Assembly (NCBI RefSeq): GCF_029846715.1 | Contig: NZ_JARVWW010000020.1 | Coordinates: 78,156 to 142,155 of the forward strand | DNA length: 64,000 nt | Reading direction: 5' to 3' | Origin: Bradyrhizobium nivariense | GTDB taxonomy: Bacteria > Pseudomonadota > Alphaproteobacteria > Rhizobiales > Xanthobacteraceae | Part shown: piece after piece, positions 42,235 through 51,090 of the stretch | Numbering within the stretch: position 1 is the stretch's first letter | How the letters are laid out: each line of letters begins with the position of its first letter | Notes under the pieces: generated by a model | Seen by the model: the letters and a program-made list of their open reading frames with translations, nothing else | Told to the model about the DNA's origin: nothing | The model's database searches: none | Program-made: the position numbers and the translations under genes

Positions 42235-42459
42235 CAGCTGTTTCATGCGGCCGCCAGCGGAGTGCGATGATGGCATCATGCCCCTGTTTTGCCCGACGAG
42301 TCAAACAGGTTTCGTAAAATCGGAAGCTCGAAAAAACCCAATGCCAACAACGTGCCGGCTACTGTGCATGGGGTTGTTTTCGCGATTTTTATTTTGCGGC
42401 CCCGAAAAGCGCGGACCGGACCTGTCTCGTCACGCTCGAGACGGCCTAAAGCCGTCGCC
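42235..42459. other. Gene-free stretch with small hairpin next to the lepA stop
   Basis: This stretch is AT-richer than its surroundings around 42325-42400, with no gene visible. GACGGC-CTAAA-GCCGTC (42440-42456) lies 4 bp after the lepA stop and may be a transcription end on the minus strand. The stretch near 42285-42320 (CCTGTTTTGCCCGACGAGTC) resembles a common Bradyrhizobium intergenic sequence of unknown role. Confidence 0.45.
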
Positions 42460-44271
42460 TCAGCTATCCACCTTCAGCGCGGCAATAAAAGCTTCCTGCG
42501 GGATGTCGACCTTGCCGAACTGCCGCATCTTCTTCTTGCCTTCCTTCTGCTTCTCCAGAAGTTTTCGCTTACGGGTGATGTCGCCGCCGTAGCACTTTGC
42601 GGTGACGTCCTTGCGCAGCGCGCGCACGGTCTCGCGCGCGATCACCTTGCCGCCGATCGCCGCCTGGATCGGGATCTGGAACATGTGCGGCGGGATCAGC
42701 TCCTTCATCTTCTCGACCATGGCGCGGCCGCGCCCTTCGGCGCGGGTGCGGTGGACCAGCATCGAGAGCGCGTCGACCGGCTCGTTGTTGACCAGGATCT
42801 GCATCTTGACGAGATCGGCCGGCTTGTAGTCGGTGAGATGATAGTCGAACGAGGCGTAGCCCTTGGAGACCGACTTCAGGCGGTCATAGAAGTCGAACAC
42901 GACCTCGTTCAGCGGCAAATCGTATTTCACCATCGCGCGGGCGCCGACATAGGTGAGCTCCTTCTGGGAGCCGCGGCGGTCCTGGCACAGCTTCAGCACG
43001 CTGCCGAGATATTCGTCCGGCGTGAGGATCGTGGCCTCGATCCAGGGCTCCTGGATCTCCGCGATCTTGACCACGTCCGGCATGTCGACAGGATTGTGAA
43101 TCGAGATTTCCTGCCCGTCGGTCAGACTCATCTTGTAGATCACGCTCGGCGCGGTCGCGATCAGATTGAGATCGAACTCGCGCGACAGCCGCTCCTGGAT
43201 GATCTCCAGATGCAACAGCCCGAGGAAGCCGCAGCGGAAGCCGAAGCCGAGCGCGGCCGAGGTCTCCATCTCGTAGGAGAAGCTGGCATCGTTGAGCCGC
43301 AGCTTGCCCATCGCCGCGCGCAAGGTCTCGAAGTCATCGGCGTCGGCGGGGAACAGGCCGCAGAACACCACGGGAATCGCCGGCTTGAAGCCCGCCAGCA
43401 TCTCGGTCACCGGCTTCTTGTCGTCGGTGATGGTATCGCCGACGCGGGTGTCGGCGACTTCCTTGATCGCGGCGGTGATGAAGCCGATCTCGCCGGGGCC
43501 GAGCTCGTCGACCTGCGTCATCTTCGGGGTGAAGAAGCCGACGCGCTCGATGTCATAGGCCGCGCCCGTGCCCATCATGCGGACCCGGCTGCCCTTCTTC
43601 ATGACGCCGTCGACGACACGGATCAGCACGACGACACCGAGATAGACGTCATACCAGCTGTCGACCAGCAGTGCCTTCAGCGTCGCTTCGCGGTCGCCCT
43701 TCGGCGGCGGCAGGCGGGTGACGATCGCTTCCAGCACGTCGGGCACGCCGAGGCCGGTCTTGGCCGAGATCATTACGGCGTCGGAGGCGTCGATGCCGAT
43801 GACGTCCTCGATCTGCTGTTTGACCTTCTCCGGCTCTGCCGCGGGAAGGTCGACCTTGTTCAGGACCGGAACGATCTCATGCCCCGCATCGAGCGCGTGG
43901 TAGACGTTGGCGAGCGTCTGCGCTTCGACGCCCTGGCTGGCGTCGACCACCAGCAGGGAACCTTCGCAGGCCGCCAGCGACCGCGAGACTTCGTAGGCGA
44001 AGTCGACATGGCCAGGCGTGTCCATCAGGTTGAAGATGTAGTTCTTGCCGTCCTTGGCGCGGTAGGCGAGCCGCACCGTCTGCGCCTTGATGGTGATGCC
44101 GCGCTCGCGCTCGATGTCCATGGAATCGAGCACCTGCTCCTTGCCCGCCATTTCGCGGTCGGTGAGGCCGCCGGTCATCTGGATCAGGCGGTCGGCCAGC
44201 GTCGATTTGCCATGGTCGATATGGGCGACGATGGAGAAATTGCGGATGTTGGAAATGGGGACGGTCGTCAT
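42460..44271 (-). CDS. lepA: Elongation factor 4 (LepA), back-translocating GTPase
   Basis: This is a 603-residue ribosome-associated GTPase. The start at MTTVPISNIRNF gives the usual N-terminus. G1 is AHIDHGKSTLADR, the switch region includes ERGITIKAQTVRL, G3 is DTPGHVDF and G4 is LNKVDLPAA. Later domains match EF4: SFSYEMETSAALGFGFRCGFLGLLHLEIIQERL and the C-terminal RKRKLLEKQKEGKKKMRQFG. LepA assists translation and ribosome assembly. It is divergent from the GT39 gene, with about 115 bp between the starts. Confidence 0.98.
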   Translation of the reverse strand: MTTVPISNIRNFSIVAHIDHGKSTLADRLIQMTGGLTDREMAGKEQVLDSMDIERERGITIKAQTVRLAYRAKDGKNYIFNLMDTPGHVDFAYEVSRSLAACEGSLLVVDASQGVEAQTLANVYHALDAGHEIVPVLNKVDLPAAEPEKVKQQIEDVIGIDASDAVMISAKTGLGVPDVLEAIVTRLPPPKGDREATLKALLVDSWYDVYLGVVVLIRVVDGVMKKGSRVRMMGTGAAYDIERVGFFTPKMTQVDELGPGEIGFITAAIKEVADTRVGDTITDDKKPVTEMLAGFKPAIPVVFCGLFPADADDFETLRAAMGKLRLNDASFSYEMETSAALGFGFRCGFLGLLHLEIIQERLSREFDLNLIATAPSVIYKMSLTDGQEISIHNPVDMPDVVKIAEIQEPWIEATILTPDEYLGSVLKLCQDRRGSQKELTYVGARAMVKYDLPLNEVVFDFYDRLKSVSKGYASFDYHLTDYKPADLVKMQILVNNEPVDALSMLVHRTRAEGRGRAMVEKMKELIPPHMFQIPIQAAIGGKVIARETVRALRKDVTAKCYGGDITRKRKLLEKQKEGKKKMRQFGKVDIPQEAFIAALKVDS

Positions 44272-44385
44272 GGGCGCGGGATACCACTCACATCCCCGTG
44301 CGGCAACCATATTGCTGTAATTTCAGGGTCTTTGTTCACGCCAAGCTGATTCCACGAAGGCCCAAAACGCGCTACGCAAGGGCCC

Positions 44386-46011
44386 ATGTCCACGACCTCG
44401 ATCCCGTCTGCCCGAGCGCGCGCGAAGACCCGGGTGAGCTATGCCCGCTTTCGGGCCTGGCTGGTTGCCAGCGCGACCCGCCCCGAGGCGCGCCTGTGGC
44501 TGGTGATCCAGCTTGCCATCCTGCATGCGGTGCTCTGGACCTTCATCCTGATCAATCTGAAGGCCGCGCAGGACGTTCACATGGACGTCGCAGAAGCCTG
44601 GGGCTGGGGGCAGAAATTCCTCTGGGGCTATGGCAAGCACCCGCCGCTGTCGGGCTGGGTCGCCGGCCTCTGGTTCACAGCGCTCCCGCCGACCGACTGG
44701 GCGACCTATGCGCTGGCGATGGCGACCGTCAGCGTCGGCATGGTGATCTGCTGGCTCATCGCGCTGCGCGTCGTGGATGCGCGGCGCGCGTTCCTGGTCG
44801 TGGTGATGGTCGCGCTCTACCCGATCTTCAATTTCAAGGGTTTCAAGTACAATCCCGACCTGCTCCAGCTCGTCACCTTGCCGCTTCTCGTGCTCGCTTA
44901 TCTCAATGCGTTCGAGAAGCGGAGCTGGCAATCCGGAGTCTGGCTCGGACTTGCCGGCGCGCTGGCGCTGATGACCAAATACTGGGTGCTGACCATGATC
45001 GGCGCCATCGGGCTTGCCGCGCTGATCCATCCGGAGCGGATGAGGTTCCTGTCGTCGCCGGCGCCATGGGTGGCGATCGCGACGATGGTCGTGGCGATGA
45101 TCCCGCACGTCGTCTGGCTGGCGCAGGCGCATTTCGTGCCGCTGACCTATGCGGGCGACACCTACAGCCTCGAGGACAGCGGCCAGGTGCATCAGCTCGT
45201 GGCCGGCTATGCCCTGCATAATGTCGCGCTGCTGGCGTTGCCGGTGGCGCTGGCCGCGCTGGCGATGGCGCTGGTGCCGCACTGGTTCAGGCTGCTCCTG
45301 CGTGCGCCCTTGCGCATCGTCACGCGTGCCTGGGCGCGCGGCGCGAATTCCAGCGTGAACCTTTCGCAGGCGCGCAACGTCTGGATCGTTCAGATCATCG
45401 TCGCGGTCGGCCCCGCGCTCGGCGCGCTGGCTTTCAGCATCTACATGAAGACCGATTGGGGCATCTCGCTGTTCTTCCTGGTGCCGCTGGCGCTGGTCGC
45501 GATCCCGGCGTTGCGGGTGCAGAGCGCGACATTGTTCAACATTGTCGCGATCTGGCTCGTGCTCAGCGTCGCCACGCTCGCTGCCTCGCCCTGGATCGCC
45601 GCGCGCGAGATGGCCGCCAATGCCGGCAACACGGCGACCTATGGCGCGCGCTCGGATCTCGCGCGCGAACTGACGCAGGCCTGGCACGCGCGCTTCGCCT
45701 CGCGCTGGGCGGTCGTCGCCGGCACCATGGAATCGATCCAGCCGATGGTGTTCTACAGCCCGGATCATCCGGCCGCGTTCACGCCGCTCGAAGCCTGGGG
45801 TTCCGGGCTGACCTCGCCCGATGACGTCAAGAGATACGGCTTCATCGGGGTGTTCGATCCGGCCGACGGCCGCCTGCCGGCGTTCGAGAAATGGGTGTCC
45901 GAGGTTGCGCCGAACGCCGAGCGCATCGTGATGACGACGCGCCGCTTCACCCACGGCAAGGCCGGTCCATCGATGAGCTGGAACATCTACATCGCGCCGG
46001 CGGCGAAGTGA
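44386..46011 (+). CDS. GT39/ArnT-like membrane glycosyltransferase
   Basis: This is a 541-residue polytopic inner-membrane enzyme with about twelve helices, of the dolichyl-phosphate-mannose/ArnT superfamily (GT39, PMT_2). The first periplasmic loop has the acidic pair HMDVAEAWGWGQKFLWGYGKHPPLSGW, where Asp and Glu are the usual catalytic region, followed by a proline-containing HPP. The helix LMTKYWVLTMIGAIGLAALI is typical. The C-terminal 150 residues are periplasmic. It would transfer a sugar from a lipid-linked donor to lipid A, a polysaccharide or a protein; the acceptor is unknown. AAGG precedes the ATG. Confidence 0.87.
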   Translation: MSTTSIPSARARAKTRVSYARFRAWLVASATRPEARLWLVIQLAILHAVLWTFILINLKAAQDVHMDVAEAWGWGQKFLWGYGKHPPLSGWVAGLWFTALPPTDWATYALAMATVSVGMVICWLIALRVVDARRAFLVVVMVALYPIFNFKGFKYNPDLLQLVTLPLLVLAYLNAFEKRSWQSGVWLGLAGALALMTKYWVLTMIGAIGLAALIHPERMRFLSSPAPWVAIATMVVAMIPHVVWLAQAHFVPLTYAGDTYSLEDSGQVHQLVAGYALHNVALLALPVALAALAMALVPHWFRLLLRAPLRIVTRAWARGANSSVNLSQARNVWIVQIIVAVGPALGALAFSIYMKTDWGISLFFLVPLALVAIPALRVQSATLFNIVAIWLVLSVATLAASPWIAAREMAANAGNTATYGARSDLARELTQAWHARFASRWAVVAGTMESIQPMVFYSPDHPAAFTPLEAWGSGLTSPDDVKRYGFIGVFDPADGRLPAFEKWVSEVAPNAERIVMTTRRFTHGKAGPSMSWNIYIAPAAK

Positions 46012-46026
46012 TCGAGGCGAAGCCGC

Positions 46027-46344
46027 CTAAATCCCTTCCTCGTTGAATTTGCTCTCAACGAGTTCGGTGATCGCCGCGAGCGCGGCTTCAGCATCATCGC
46101 CGGCAGCCGCGACCGTAATGGTCGTGCCGGGCCCGGCGGCGAGCATCATCAGGCCCATGATCGAGGTGCCGCCGACGGTTTCGCCGCCGCGCGTCACCCA
46201 GACCTGCGCGTTGAAGCGCTCGACGGCCTGGACGAACTTTGCGGAGGCCCGCGCGTGCAGGCCGCGCTTGTTGATGATCAGGAGGTCTTTGGAGATCGCG
46301 CCCGCGGGCGCGCCCGTCCCGGCTTGCGGCGCCTCGTCGCTCAT
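46027..46344 (-). CDS. ptsH: HPr-family phosphocarrier protein
   Basis: This is a 105-residue HPr. The phosphorylation site His30 lies in RGLHARASAKF. The regulatory Ser61 in GGTSIMGLMMLAAG corresponds to the site modified by HPr kinase. It has a 15-residue N-terminal extension (MSDEAPQAGTGAPAG) compared with E. coli HPr. It overlaps the EIIA gene by 4 bp. No EIIBC sugar permease is present, so the pathway is regulatory, as in other alphaproteobacteria; the kinase HprK is encoded just upstream. Confidence 0.95.
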   Translation of the reverse strand: MSDEAPQAGTGAPAGAISKDLLIINKRGLHARASAKFVQAVERFNAQVWVTRGGETVGGTSIMGLMMLAAGPGTTITVAAAGDDAEAALAAITELVESKFNEEGI

Positions 46345-46742
46345 TTGCCGGCGAGCACGCGGCTGGCGATGGTGACGTATTTGCGGCCGGCTTCCTGGGC
46401 CATCGCGATCGCGTCGGGCAGCGGACGCTCCTCGCGCACCTTGGCAAGCTTCACCAGCATGGGAAGATTGATGCCCGCGAGCACCTCGACCTTCGGCCGG
46501 CTCATGCAGGATATTGCAAGGTTGGACGGCGTGCCGCCGAACATGTCGGTGAGGATCGCGACGCCGTCGCCGGAATCGACGCGGTTAACCGCCTCGATGA
46601 TGTCGCTTCGGCAGAGATCGGAATCGTCTTCGGCGCCGATCGTGATCGCTTCGATTTGCTTTTGTGGGCCCATGACATGTTCAAGCGCTGCCTTGAATTC
46701 GTCGGCAAGGCGCCCGTGGGTCACAAGTACTAGACCAATCAT
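46341..46742 (-). CDS. PTS EIIA component, mannose family
   Basis: This is a 133-residue EIIA-Man-type domain protein. The start at MIGLVLVTHGRLADEF puts the active His at position 9. Other hallmarks are GVAILTDMFGGTPSNLAISCM and the helical C-terminus. In rhizobia this stand-alone protein works in a PTS phosphorelay without sugar transport and can influence HprK or ChvG signalling. The gene lies 208 bp downstream of hprK and overlaps ptsH by 4 bp, so it probably has its own promoter in that gap. Confidence 0.93.
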   Translation of the reverse strand: MIGLVLVTHGRLADEFKAALEHVMGPQKQIEAITIGAEDDSDLCRSDIIEAVNRVDSGDGVAILTDMFGGTPSNLAISCMSRPKVEVLAGINLPMLVKLAKVREERPLPDAIAMAQEAGRKYVTIASRVLAGK

Positions 46743-46950
46743 CGGAAAACTCCTCGCGGGCGCTTTTGGTGCACCGCACGAACGCGCCACTTTGACCATC
46801 CAGAGCCCCCGCGCAAGGGGGGATGTTGCGTATCTCCCTGAATCTAGACGGATGGATGAGGGGAGCTGCGCCGGTCTATTCGGTCGCGATAGTGGGGTTC
46901 ATATGGTTACCATTTCCCTTCAAACAATCGCCTGAAGGGCTAACGGAAGA

Positions 46951-47400
46951 TTAACTCTTGGTAGTGGTCAAGGCCGCAACAACCAGAGGGAGGGGCGAAT
47001 AGTCGCGGGCGACCGGGATTCGCGGTATTTCGACACCGAAAATGCTTGTTTTCAGGGATTCTGCCGGTGGCAGCCGCTCCGCGTCCGCTCCGTCGAGATC
47101 GACCACGAGGCCGACGGTCGCTCGCTCCACGAAGTCGCAGCGGCGGATTCCCAGCCCCCGGATCTCGATCAGGCCGGCCAATAACGGAGCGGGGCGGACC
47201 TCAATTTCGCGGCCGAGTGTCGCCAGATGGACACGGTCATCGCCGACCAGAACGGCCCTTTCGACCACGCCGCTGCGTCCCGCCATGATCAAATCGAAGG
47301 CAAGGCGCGACTTGCCGGAGCCCGAGGGCCCGCGGATCAGCACCGCCAGATCTCCAACCTTGACCGCGGAGGCGTGAATGCTGGGGCCGCCGTCGCTCAT
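46951..47400 (-). CDS. hprK: HPr kinase/phosphorylase, short alphaproteobacterial form
   Basis: This is a 149-residue enzyme that corresponds only to the C-terminal kinase domain of the classical 310-residue HprK. Walker A is RGPSGSGKSRLAFDLI (residues 23-38), followed by LVGDDRVHLATLG and GLIEIRGLGIRR (the HprK signature region). The N-terminal domain of Gram-positive enzymes is missing, as is normal in Rhizobiales. It phosphorylates HPr on the regulatory serine. Its start overlaps the chvG stop by 4 bp, so kinase, sensor and PTS components are co-produced. Confidence 0.93.
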   Translation of the reverse strand: MSDGGPSIHASAVKVGDLAVLIRGPSGSGKSRLAFDLIMAGRSGVVERAVLVGDDRVHLATLGREIEVRPAPLLAGLIEIRGLGIRRCDFVERATVGLVVDLDGADAERLPPAESLKTSIFGVEIPRIPVARDYSPLPLVVAALTTTKS

Positions 47401-49202
47401 AGCGCCGGCAGTCTCACCACGAAGCGTGCGCCGACAACAGTAGGCGCTCCGTCCTCGTCCGCCGGGCCGGGGCGGTTCTCCGCCCAGATGCGTCCGCCAT
47501 GGGCGTCGACGATCTGCTTGGAGATCGACAGGCCGAGGCCGGAGTTCTGGCCAAAGCCCTGATGAGGTCGGTCGGTGTAGAAGCGCTCGAAGATGCGTTC
47601 CAGCGCGTCGTCGCGAATGCCGGGGCCGTCGTCGTCGACCACGATCTCGATCTCTCCGCGCACGCGGCGGCAGGTGAGGCGCACCTTGTTGCCTGGTTCG
47701 GAAAAGGATTGTGCGTTCGAGAGCAGGTTGGAGACCACCTGTCCGAGCCGCGAATCGTGGCCGGTCACGGCGAAACTGTCGGTCGGGCTGCGGCCCTCGA
47801 AGCGCGTTTCGACCGCGACGTCATGGCCGAGCTTGGTTTCATTGGCGACGGAGACGAGTGTCGTCAGCAGGCGGCGCAGGTCGACCGGGATCGCATCCTG
47901 GCGCTGTAGTTCGGCATCGAGGCGGCTGGCGTCGGAGATGTCCGAGATCAACCGGTCGAGCCGCTTGACGTCGTGCTCGATCACCTCGAGCAGGCGCGCG
48001 CGGCTGTTCTCGTTGCGCGCCAGCGGCAGCGTCTCGACCGCGGAGCGCAAAGAGGTCAGCGGGTTCTTCAATTCGTGCGCGACATCAGCGGCGAACATTT
48101 CGATCGCCTCGATGCGGCTGTAGAGCGCGCTGGTCATGTCGCGCAGCGCACCGGAGAGATGGCCGATTTCGTCGCGACGACGGGTGAAGTCCGGAATCTC
48201 GACGCGGGTCCTGATGCGGCGGCGGATGAGCTCGGCGCTGTCGGCGAGGCGGCGGACCGGACCTGCGATCGTGCTGGCGAGCAGCAGCGACAGCATGATC
48301 ATGACCGCGGCGGCGACACCGCCCACTTTAAGGATGGCCAGGCGCTCGGCGGTGACCATCTGGTCGATGTCGTCGCCTTGCGTCGACAGCATCAGCGCGC
48401 CGTGGATGGCGCGCGAGCGCAGCACGGGGACCGCGACCGAGACGATCACCTCGCCGCGCGCATTGACCCGCACCATCGAGCGCTTCTGGCCCTGGAGCGC
48501 GTCGCCCACCTCCGCATAGCCGTTGCCGTTCTCGGGCCCGAGCTCGCGATAGAGCGGCAGGTCGCCGCGGTTCAGCCAGGTGCGGACCGCGACCATGCCG
48601 CGCTCGACGATGCCCGGCTTCTCGGCGGAGAGCGACGGCAGGGGGAAGCGCACCACGGTCTCGAGGCTGCGGCTGTCGACCAGCAGGCTGCCGTTCGGGT
48701 CGTAGATGCGGGCGCGCGTCTTGGTCGGCGAGATCAGCGTGCGCAGCACCGGCGCCACGCGCTCCGGATTGATCGGAAAATCCAGCGGCGAATACTCGTC
48801 CGACCCGCCATAGGTCTCGCCCGGCTTGAGGTCGAGCAGCCGGTCGGGATCGATGGTGATGGCGTTGGTCTGTACCGTCGCGGAGGCCGCGATCGCGCCG
48901 GCGATGATCTCCGCCTGCACCAGGAGGCTCTGCGCGCGCGCGTCGATCAGACCGGCGCGGAACTGCGACAGATAGAGGATGCTCGCCACCAGCGCGACGA
49001 GGCCGGCGAGGTTGAGCGAGACGATGCGGCGGGTCAGGCTCGAGAAGGACAGCGCGAAGAAGAACTGCCCGGCGCGCTTGAGCCAGCTCAGCGGCCGCCA
49101 GCCTTGCACGGCCGGCTTGTCCTCGGCCAATTGATCCGGAGCGCCGCGGGCGGTGACGCCCTCGGCGTTCTGGTTCTCGTCAGGCTGCGTTCGGTCAAGC
49201 AA
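47397..49202 (-). CDS. chvG: Sensor histidine kinase ChvG/ExoS type
   Basis: This is a 601-residue membrane kinase with two helices: residues 64-82 (LNLAGLVALVASILYLSQF) and about 290-310 (VGGVAAAVMIMLSLLLAST). They flank a periplasmic sensor domain of about 200 residues (SPLDFPINPERVAPVLRTL). HAMP follows, then the H-box with His376 (DVAHELKNPLTSLRSAVE), the N-box VVSNLLSNAQSF and G-boxes VDDDGPGI and GLGLSISKQI. ChvG senses acid or envelope stress and controls ChvI in Agrobacterium and Sinorhizobium. Start codon TTG 49202. It lies downstream of chvI and is coupled to hprK. Confidence 0.95.
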   Translation of the reverse strand: MLDRTQPDENQNAEGVTARGAPDQLAEDKPAVQGWRPLSWLKRAGQFFFALSFSSLTRRIVSLNLAGLVALVASILYLSQFRAGLIDARAQSLLVQAEIIAGAIAASATVQTNAITIDPDRLLDLKPGETYGGSDEYSPLDFPINPERVAPVLRTLISPTKTRARIYDPNGSLLVDSRSLETVVRFPLPSLSAEKPGIVERGMVAVRTWLNRGDLPLYRELGPENGNGYAEVGDALQGQKRSMVRVNARGEVIVSVAVPVLRSRAIHGALMLSTQGDDIDQMVTAERLAILKVGGVAAAVMIMLSLLLASTIAGPVRRLADSAELIRRRIRTRVEIPDFTRRRDEIGHLSGALRDMTSALYSRIEAIEMFAADVAHELKNPLTSLRSAVETLPLARNENSRARLLEVIEHDVKRLDRLISDISDASRLDAELQRQDAIPVDLRRLLTTLVSVANETKLGHDVAVETRFEGRSPTDSFAVTGHDSRLGQVVSNLLSNAQSFSEPGNKVRLTCRRVRGEIEIVVDDDGPGIRDDALERIFERFYTDRPHQGFGQNSGLGLSISKQIVDAHGGRIWAENRPGPADEDGAPTVVGARFVVRLPAL

Positions 49203-49318
49203 TGCTCACGCCCGCGTTAGGACAACTCGTGCGAAGGTCCCCGCATCCTAGAGCCATCCCGGTCCCGATGGAATCAGAACCGATGATGCTCTCAGTCTTT
49301 CGTGGAGGCGCGTGCGCC

Positions 49319-50020
49319 TCAGGCTTCCTTGAAGCGGTAGCCGACGCCGTAGAGGGTCTCGATCATCTCGAACTCGTTGTCGACCACCTTGAACTTCTTG
49401 CGCAGCCGCTTGATGTGGCTGTCGATGGTGCGGTCGTCGACATAGACCTGGTCGTCATAGGCGGCGTCCATCAGCGCGTTGCGGCTCTTCACCACACCGG
49501 GCCGGGTCGCGAGCGCCTGGAGGATCAGGAATTCGGTGACGGTCAGCGTCACCGGCTCGTTCTTCCAGGTGCAGGTATGCCGTTCCGGATCCATGCGCAG
49601 CAGGCCGCGGTCGAGCGCCTTGGCGTCGTTCTCCTTCGGCGTGACGGTCGGGTCCTTCGGCGCCGAACGGCGCAGCACGGCCTTGACGCGCTCGACCAGC
49701 AGGCGCTGCGAGAACGGTTTGCGGATGAAGTCGTCGGCGCCCATCTTGAGGCCGAACAGCTCGTCGATCTCCTCGTCCTTGGAGGTCAGGAAGATCACCG
49801 GCAGGTCGGATTTCTGCCGCAGCCGGCGCAGCGTCTCCATGCCGTCCATGCGCGGCATCTTGATATCGAGGATGGCAAGATCGGGCTGGGTGGTGCGGAA
49901 ACCGTCGAGCGCGGAGGCACCGTCGGTGTAGGTCATGATGCGGTAGCCTTCGGCCTCCAGCGCGATCGAGACGGATGTGAGAATGTTGCGGTCGTCGTCG
50001 ACCAAAGCGATTGTGGGCAT
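49319..50020 (-). CDS. chvI: Response regulator ChvI type, OmpR family
   Basis: This is a 233-residue two-domain regulator. The start at MPTIALVDDDRNILTS is the family norm. The phosphorylation site is Asp52 in LAILDIKMPRMDG, with D8-D9-D10, T82 (FLTSKDE) and K104 (IRKPFS) completing the active site. The C-terminal winged helix has VTLTVTEFLILQALATRPGVVKSRNALMDAAY and IDSHIKRLRKKF. It is the partner of ChvG 116 bp downstream. In rhizobia it controls exopolysaccharide, acid-response and central-carbon genes, and is essential or near-essential in several species. Confidence 0.96.
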   Translation of the reverse strand: MPTIALVDDDRNILTSVSIALEAEGYRIMTYTDGASALDGFRTTQPDLAILDIKMPRMDGMETLRRLRQKSDLPVIFLTSKDEEIDELFGLKMGADDFIRKPFSQRLLVERVKAVLRRSAPKDPTVTPKENDAKALDRGLLRMDPERHTCTWKNEPVTLTVTEFLILQALATRPGVVKSRNALMDAAYDDQVYVDDRTIDSHIKRLRKKFKVVDNEFEMIETLYGVGYRFKEA

Positions 50021-50235
50021 GAGCCTCTGCTTTCTGCTTTCCGTTTGGGTCGTGGCTTGAAAACGGCGAGCAATCCACTGATGCGCCGCATACATGGGTG
50101 CCGATGTTGGCATTCGAACCTTGTCACCGAGCAATGCAAGCTAGGCTGAAGTGTGACCAAGTTCCACGAAACACGGCAGATTCGCCGCATCCCGACCCAT
50201 AACCGGGCCCCGGTTTACCCGAAAAAAGGCCCTCC

Positions 50236-51012
50236 ATGCAACCACCTGACCCGAGAAAGCCGATGCAACCGACCGCCGATTTCGACCCCGGAAGGCTCGC
50301 CAAATCGCTGCTGCGGCGGTCCCGGCAGGGGGCGCTGGCGACGCTGATGGCCGGCAGCGGCGATCCCTATTGTTCCCTGGTCAACCTGGCCAGCCATCCG
50401 GATGGCTCTCCGATCCTGCTGATCTCAGGCTTGGCCGTGCACACCAGGAACATTCTGGCCGATAGCCGGGTGTCCCTGATGCTGGACGAACGCGCGGCGG
50501 GCGATCCGCTGGAAGGCGCCCGGATCATGCTGTCCGGCCGCGCCGAGCCGGCCGGTGCCGACAAGGATCTGCTCCGGCGACGGTATCTCAATGCCCATCC
50601 CTCGGCGGAAGCATTTGTTTCCTTTAAGGATTTCTCCTTCTTCCGGATCCGGCCCACGGGAACCCATCTGGTCGCCGGCTTCGGCCGCATCGTCGATCTC
50701 AAGCCGGAACAATTCCTCACGGACCTCGCCGGTGCCGAGGATTTGCTGGCGGCGGAGGAGGGGGCGGTCGAGCACATGAATGCCGACCACCGCGACGCCA
50801 TGGGCCTCTATGCCACAAAACTGCTCGGCGCCGCCGAGGGCGACTGGCGCTGCACCGGTTGCGATCCGGAGGGCCTCGACATGCAGGACGGCCAGACCGC
50901 GCTGCGGCTGGACTTCCCGGAGCGGGTGGCTGATGGCACCGGGCTGCGCAAGATGCTGGTCCGCCTCGCCGGCGAAGCGCGCACCAAGAGGGACCAGAGC
51001 GCAACAATTTGA
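50236..51012 (+). CDS. HugZ-like pyridoxamine-phosphate-oxidase-fold protein with DUF2470
   Basis: This 258-residue protein has an N-terminal split-barrel flavin/heme-binding fold (LAKSLLRRSRQGALATLM, DGSPILLISGLAVHTRNI, DSRVSLMLDERAAGDPLEG). The C-terminal DUF2470 domain contains the characteristic AVEHMNADHRDAMGLYAT. This pairing occurs in HugZ-type heme-degrading proteins and in tetrapyrrole-related relatives, so heme handling is a reasonable guess. Flavin-reductase-like roles remain possible. It is monocistronic and followed by the CHAT gene 78 bp later. Confidence 0.85.
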   Translation: MQPPDPRKPMQPTADFDPGRLAKSLLRRSRQGALATLMAGSGDPYCSLVNLASHPDGSPILLISGLAVHTRNILADSRVSLMLDERAAGDPLEGARIMLSGRAEPAGADKDLLRRRYLNAHPSAEAFVSFKDFSFFRIRPTGTHLVAGFGRIVDLKPEQFLTDLAGAEDLLAAEEGAVEHMNADHRDAMGLYATKLLGAAEGDWRCTGCDPEGLDMQDGQTALRLDFPERVADGTGLRKMLVRLAGEARTKRDQSATI

Positions 51013-51090
51013 ACGCTGCTGCCCATCGCCGCGACCCAAGACCGTAACCGGCCAGTCCGTAACTGGTCAGAAGGCGGCGGCGAGAGTGTC

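Noticed and set aside
42289..44349. 686-residue open frame on the plus strand opposite lepA
   Set aside because: It is the mirror of the conserved LepA coding sequence, with no domain character.
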